DNA from: Corydoras sp. C115
Lineage: Eukaryota > Chordata > Actinopteri > Siluriformes > Callichthyidae
DNA length: 64,000 bases
NCBI GenBank assembly: GCA_019802505.1
Contig: JAFMOC010000594.1
Coordinates: forward strand, 60,001 to 124,000
Direction: 5' to 3'
Part shown: piece by piece, positions 48,240-64,000 of the stretch
How the letters are laid out: each line of letters begins with the position of its first letter
How positions within the stretch are numbered: position 1 is the first letter of the stretch
Translations under genes and position numbers: made by a program
Notes under the pieces: model-generated
Database searches by the model: none
Seen by the model: the letters and a program-made list of their open reading frames with translations, nothing else
What the model was told of the DNA's origin: nothing

Positions 48240-48960
48240 AAATCCCGCCGGACGCGTTTAGGGCCTCAATCCTGACTGGGATTAATGCTTCCGCTCCGAT
48301 CTGAGCATGCGCACTAAGCACACACGAAGGGTGACGCCTGCTTTCGTAACTTCTGACGTCACCACCTCCGTTTCCTTTGATGTTTTTTTTAAATAGCTTT
48401 TAAGGAGTTGAAGTCAGCTGTTTTAACATTTAACATTTAATTAAACCAAAACCGCCTACTTATGACCGTTTATTGGAACATAACAAATACAATATTATTA
48501 TCTTTATTAACTGGACTGGTGAACAATATGCAATTATTTGATCCTCACGTGATTAAAGCATAGCGTCATTATTCAGAATGTTTCAGTTTAAAATGTTAAT
48601 CTTTTTTACCTCTGCGGTTCATTAAACTGTTTTTGTTTTCGTATTTTAAGCCGACCGGTTTCCACCCGGTTGGTTTTTATGTTACACTGATTTATCACTG
48701 GTGTTATTGCACCCGTTTTCTACATCCACAGTCTTCTGCCCCATGATTGGCTAATGCCTCTGATTACTGCAACCTTATTGGATATCGGTCATGTTCTCGC
48801 TGCAGTTCGTAAATTGGCAGCTCGATAGTCCAATCAGCGTCGTGTTTACTGAAACGCCCACATGCCGGAAGCGGGTGGGTTGTGTAACGCTAGCCTGTCA
48901 GCGGTGTGTGGTGTTTACAGTTTAATAATGGATTAAATTCGGACGCCGCGGATTAAAGTC
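48240..48960. promoter_or_regulatory. Bidirectional promoter of kctd10 and ube3b
   Basis: The kctd10 ATG is at 48235-48237 on the minus strand and ube3b is transcribed away on the plus strand. The interval holds an NRF1-like GCATGCGC (48305-48312), a full CRE TGACGTCA (48354-48361), CCAAT-type boxes near 48744, 48776 and 48829, and an ETS-type CCGGAAG (48865-48871). There are no repeats. The motif order fits a housekeeping divergent promoter. Confidence 0.6.
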
Positions 48961-48969
48961 TCAGTTCTG

Positions 48970-49890
48970 CAGAGTTCGGTCTGTTTGTTTTAAATCGCGT
49001 TTAAAACGTTTTTATTCGCTTTCTGTATGAAAGCGGGAGACGAAAGTCTGAGGCGCTTTAGCGGCGGCGGCTTCAGAGGGTTTGTTTTCATCAAAGTCAG
49101 TATTTAATTTAATTTAATTTAATTTAATTTAATTTAATTTAATTAAATCTTTAATTCAGATTCTGTGATGGTGTTTAATCAAAGTGTTCAGGATGGTGTC
49201 CTTTAAACAGCGTGGTCATTAAGCTGCAGCATGTTTTATTTACTGTAATAACGATATTAATGTTAGACCTTTAATAATCATTAAAACTAAACTGTTTTAT
49301 TAATTAAGAGTTATTAATTTTACTCTTCATCATCATCTTCATCATCATCGAGATGTAAACATGAGGGTCATTTATATAAAGTATGACTGTTAACTGTACA
49401 AAACAATTAATGTTGAAGGTTATTGTTATAATTAATATAGAATATAATAAGTTTATTTTCTGATACAGAGCTGATGACGTTTATTCTGTTTACAGGAGTT
49501 TAAGTCATTTTTAATCTTGTATCAGTTTCTGATCATCTCTCAGATTAAATCTGATCTTAATCCCACAGTCATCATGTTTTAATGTTAATGATGATTAACA
49601 TGCTGTTTTTTGACTGTAGCTTCGTGTTTGATCTGGTGATTATATGCTGTATGTTATGGTTCATATGAAGGTTATAGAGCATCATTGTGAGTTATTCAGG
49701 TGTCCTGTGATAATAACATGTTTATATTTAATGTTTAGTGAGAACACTTTGGTGATTCTTTATTAAAGTCATAATAACCTGGTTTGTGTAAGTGTTCGTG
49801 GTTTGGATGGTTTGTAGATCTGTGATCTGTTCTGCTGTTCTGTGTTTATGTTAAAGGTTCCTCTGGCTCCTGTTCGGTTCCTCTCTCATA
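48970..49890 (+). other. ube3b intron 1 region with (AATTT)n
   Basis: AT-rich sequence with an (AATTT) pentanucleotide repeat at 49099-49145 and nothing coding. The ube3b transcription start probably lies near 48880-48950. Confidence 0.4.
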
Positions 49891-49893
49891 CAG

Positions 49894-49969
49894 GATTAGG
49901 AGATTAGAGGAGACGGTGCGTCCAGCCCCGCTGTGTGAACATGTTGGTGAATAAAGACGTGGACATGCG
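49894..49969 (+). other. ube3b: Candidate ube3b 5'UTR exon with an upstream ORF
   Basis: CTCTCATACAG precedes 49894 and a GT follows 49969. Joined to the coding exon at 50688 it gives an upstream ATG (49941) with frame MLVNKDVDMRTWT, ending at TGA 50698-50700, two bases before the main ATG. Exon status is inferred from splice signals only. Confidence 0.35.
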
Positions 49970-50018
49970 GTAGCTTCATATCAACATCACAATCAAAGTG
50001 AACACTAAGCAGCTCTGC

Positions 50019-50054
<36 letters not shown>

Positions 50055-50117
50055 TAACCATGTGAACCATCTGAATATAACTACAGTTACTGTCAGTGTA
50101 TTTTATTTACCTTTAAT

Positions 50118-50228
50118 TAATGTTTTTGGACTGTGGGAAACTGGAGAACCCGGAGGAAACCCACACAGATCCCAACCTGCATCTCTATTGCTGAGAGGAG
50201 AACATGCTAACCACTATGCACCATGCCT
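50118..50228 (-). mobile_element. SINE head-half fragment
   Basis: Only the TTTTTGGACTGTGGG to GAGAACATGCTAACCACTA part is left, with an internal deletion. Confidence 0.75.
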
Positions 50229-50275
50229 CCCCATTATTAAACTATTAATATTTATTGATATTAAATTAAAATGCA

Positions 50276-50598
50276 AGGGCAGCACGGTGTCTTAGTGGTT
50301 TAGCATGTTCTCCTCTCAGCGCTAGGGATTCCCGGTTCGAATCCCCATCTGGGTGGAGTTTGCATGTTCTCCCTGTGTCCGCGTGGGTTTCCTCTGGGTT
50401 CTCCGGTTTCCTCCCACAGTCCAAAAACATGGATCAAGTCAATTAAATTCTCCAAATTGCCCCATATAGAGTGAGTGTGTGCCCAGTGACAGATTACCCC
50501 CCCTGTCCTGGGTGTAGACATTCTCCCCTGGATGGGCATGGGGAACCCCCCCGCGACCCTAATAGAGGACAAAGCAGAAGATAATGAATGAATGAGTG
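50276..50598 (+). mobile_element. tRNA-derived SINE with 13-bp target duplication
   Basis: Flanked by AAATTAAAATGCA at 50263-50275 and 50599-50611. The A-box-like TGTCTTAGTGG and B box GGTTCGAATCC are intact. It ends in (GAAT)n, about 90 bp upstream of the first ube3b coding exon. Confidence 0.92.
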
Positions 50599-50702
50599 AA
50601 ATTAAAATGCAGTTTAATCTTCACTGTCCAAACCGTCAGCCTGTGGATGACCTTTGACCCTGAACCACGCCCTAACCTCTGCTCCAGGACCTGGACGTGA
50701 AG

Positions 50703-61082
<10,380 letters not shown>

Positions 61083-62262
61083 ACACACAACACACACACA
61101 CACACACACACACTCCTGCTCTGACTCAGTGTGTGTGTATAAGAGGAACTGTGTGAAACCGGATCAGACTCTGAATCAGACTCAGTTTCAGTCTGATCTC
61201 CAGATACAGCATCATCAGGAAACATGGTGGAACCTCAGAGAACGATGGAGCTCTCTCAGGCTTACAGGGTCACGTGACCTGTAACAGTGTGACAGGAAGC
61301 AATATTGACATGACTGAATACATCAGACTTCATCACACACACACACACACACACACACTGCGTCTCCTCATCATAAACAAGTGTGGTTCTACAGTTCACC
61401 TTTAATCATCAGATTATGGTTCCACTCTCTCTCTCTCTCACTGAATATGAAGCCATTGAGAGGAGCTGAGTGAACCTCTGTGTACAGACTGATCTGATCT
61501 GGATCTCCTCCACTATGATGTCACTGATACTTATGACCTCATAAACTGTTCCTGTGTGACAGTGGGGGGGGGGGTCTCCGTCTCTGTCTCTGATGTAATG
61601 GGTTTCAGTTCCTTCAGTTTTAAGGACTGAGAGGTGGAGGATCTTCATGATGCTGCTGATCTTGCTCTAAATCACCTCACCATCATCATCTGTCATCCAT
61701 CCATTATCTTCCATAATCCTCTGATAGGGTCACGGTGGGGGGGGGGGTTCTCCATGCCCACCCAGGAGAGAACGTTTCAGGCGCTGAGCAGATACACACA
61801 GAACAGGACACTAATCTAAATGTCATTCAGATAAAGAATAATAATCAGTTTTTAATGCATTAATGTTAATTATATTCTGATACATCTATATTAGAGTCTG
61901 ATGTAAATCAGGATCAGATTGGTTGTGTGTTCAGTCTGAACTCACAGCACTCAGCACTGATTTAATGATTTAATAATTATAAATCAGTTTATCAGACTGA
62001 GTTTCACTCTGAGCTTCAGGATTCATTCATTCATTCAGTATGAACCTGATGTTCTCCATGTCTGAATGTTCTCCAGCTCCTAAATGTTACAGAGATAAGA
62101 CCCCAAAATAAAATATGAACCCAGAGACAGACCATATGGAGACACCCCCCCGCCCACATGTTTCCATTTCAGCGGTCAGTCTCTGAGATCAGTGATTGGT
62201 CACAGAAATGAAACTGTACAGTATAATGTTATTAAAATGATTTACATACAGAGTTTAATAAA
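61083..62262 (+). other. ube3b: ube3b 3'UTR and flank
   Basis: Non-coding sequence after the TGA, with (CA)n tracts at 61092-61112 and 61334-61358. Plus-strand AATAAA signals occur at 62107-62112 and 62257-62262. No second gene is seen. Confidence 0.5.
61696..61815 (-). mobile_element. SINE tail fragment
   Basis: Only the (CATC)n tail and the first part of the body remain, to CAGGACACTAATC. Confidence 0.75.
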
Positions 62263-63453
62263 GTTACTGCTGTAACAGATCAATCATAAAAATATTATAA
62301 AATTAACACTAATCACCTGAAATTTTAATTCTGATTCATCAGACTGAACTCAAACAGGACAGTGTGTCATTAATACTGTTACTGCAGCATGACCTCATTC
62401 ATTAAAGCATCAATATTAATGATCACTCATTTATATTGTAGAACATTAATGATCTTTACACATGCTGTGATCTCTTACAACTTATTTTAAATCAGAGATA
62501 CAAATTTAAGCCATGCCATAAATTACTTCTGTAATTTGTGGTCTTTAGTTCTTTTTGTTTAAAACGTTTTTTTTTTAAAGTTTTTTTTAAATTAGACAAA
62601 TTTTAAAGATCTATAAAAATACGACCTATAACGACCTAAAGATTACTAAATTGTATCCAGAAGTGTGGAAGTTTGTGAGATACCTCCAGAATGTTTACTT
62701 TTTTTTACCAATGAAGTGCTGGGATAGGCATCAGCACCACCAGTTATTTTATTAATATAATTTATATGTTCTAATTAATTAATAATTCAAGGCATAACTG
62801 GATGTTTTAAAGAGGGTATTTTATATATTTTTTATAGATGTATCTTTATGACTCTGTTGATGTTCTGAGGTTAAAGGTAAGAAGTTCAGAGTTCACATTA
62901 TAATGACTTTAATTGATTCATTGGATGATTCAGGAGTTGATTCAGTTCTGTTTATATTCCTGCTGTTCCTGATGTGACAGGTTCATTCTGATTCAGGGTG
63001 GATGCAGTGTGAGGTGGACACCAGCAGGGGGAGCTCTGCACCATCTGAACATAGTGAAAGTGTTTTGGAGTTCTGGGGATTTTCCATCAGCGCTGCCACA
63101 CAAACAGGTTCAGCATCATTTACATCCAGATAGAACATCCACAGAGCTTTATACAGTTCTCTCTTAGAACACAGAGAACAGTCTCACTTTCACTTCAGAG
63201 GAATTCTGTCTTATTACAGTAACAAACACAGAGAACAGCAGACTTTAGAACTTTAACAGAACTGTTCTCACTCAACAGAGTGGTCAGTGGGGTCACTTTG
63301 GGGCTAGTCGTAATTAAACTATATTTAATATAACATGAGATTCTGTTTTATTCAGTTCTCTGTTTCACACAGATTTGAATTATTTACTTAGTTATAACTT
63401 ATAATTTTATCTAATAACTTAGTTGTTATTAGATAAAATTATTTAAATTAAAT
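62263..63453. other. AT-rich flank with no gene seen
   Basis: Unique AT-rich sequence with small SINE-like shreds (GTGCTGGGATAGGCATCAG near 62717). No reading frame, exon-like block or RNA gene is convincing. Confidence 0.6.
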
Positions 63454-63465
63454 ATAATTAAAGGC

Positions 63466-63818
63466 GGGCGGCACGGTGGCTTAATGGTTAATATGTTCTC
63501 CTCTCAGCGCTAGGGATTCCCGGTTCGAATCCCCATCTGGGTGGAGTTTCCATGTTCTCTCTGTGTCCGCGTGGGTTTCCTCCGGGTTCTCCGGTTTCCT
63601 CCCACAGTCCAAAAACATGGATCAAGTCAATTGAGTTCTCCAAATTGCCCCATATAGAGTGTGTCTGTGTGAGTGAGTGTGTGCCCAGTGATGGATTGGC
63701 ACCATGTCCTGGGTGTATCTGCCCAGCGCCCAAAACGTTCTCCCCTGGATGGGCATGGGGAACCCCCCCCAGCGACCCTAATAGAGGATAAAGCGGGAGA
63801 TAATGAATGAATGAATGA
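63466..63818 (+). mobile_element. tRNA-derived SINE, full length, with 12-bp target duplication
   Basis: The best-preserved copy: head GGGCGGCACGGTGGCTTAATGG, B box GGTTCGAATCC, body, and (GAAT)n tail. It is flanked by ATAATTAAAGGC at 63454-63465 and 63819-63830. Confidence 0.93.
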
Positions 63819-64000
63819 ATAATTAAAGGCAAGCTTTTAAAAGTTACTCAACGTCATAAAGTTGTTTCAGTGAACGTTAACCTCACTGCAGTTCCACACG
63901 TTCTGTCTCACTTCTGTTCAAAACATGAAAACATGGAGACAAATTTTAAAAAGTCTGTGTGAATAAGAGTAGAATAAACTCAAGTTTCTATATTGATATA

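Noticed and set aside
50290..50360. tRNA gene (A and B boxes present)
   Set aside because: The head cannot form a full cloverleaf and continues into the SINE body. The same applies to all other copies and to 12338-12395.
61083..64000. The next syntenic genes (mmab, mvk)
   Set aside because: I searched for exon-like conserved blocks in both directions and found none before the window ends.

Overview
The window is vertebrate nuclear DNA from a ray-finned (teleost) fish. Five multi-exon genes with GT-AG introns encode proteins close to their mammalian counterparts. The spaces between exons are filled with (CA)n/(TG)n microsatellites, minisatellites, a tRNA-derived SINE family (about 21 recognisable copies) and Tc1-like transposon remnants. 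I could not fix the species from sequence alone.

The gene order is acacb (+, 3' part, 1-11513), foxn4 (-, 13000-20489, with a probable 5'UTR exon near 22223), myo1h (+, 30551-42240, first exon not found), kctd10 (-, 43571-48237) and ube3b (+, 50703-61082). This matches the known human 12q24.11 order ACACB-FOXN4-MYO1H-KCTD10-UBE3B, which supports the orthology calls. The genes share a neighbourhood, not a pathway: malonyl-CoA synthesis, a retinal and spinal forkhead factor, a class I myosin, a BTB adaptor for CUL3 ligases, and a HECT ubiquitin ligase. All exon coordinates were read by hand from splice sites and reading frame. Every junction keeps phase. The assembled ube3b product is 1068 residues with the HECT cysteine at 1036, visible myo1h is 1037, kctd10 is 311 and foxn4 is 476.

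Region by region: 1-12.3 kb is acacb with very repeat-rich introns. 12.3-22.3 kb is foxn4, including a 1.1 kb CA minisatellite beside its start exon. 22.3-30.5 kb is intergenic, with a CpG-rich foxn4 promoter and GC-rich blocks that look like conserved non-coding elements. 30.5-42.3 kb is myo1h. 42.3-48.3 kb is kctd10. 48.2-49.0 kb is a head-to-head promoter for kctd10 and ube3b. 49-61 kb is ube3b, and 61-64 kb is its 3' flank.

The most striking pattern is that simple repeats and SINEs sit on the splice sites. More than 20 acceptors are preceded by a (TG)n tract on the sense strand, several donors run straight into (CA)n, and some introns carry both. Two SINEs landed at acacb splice donors, one duplicating the donor and one next to a GC donor. 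One minisatellite has copied an acacb splice acceptor several times.
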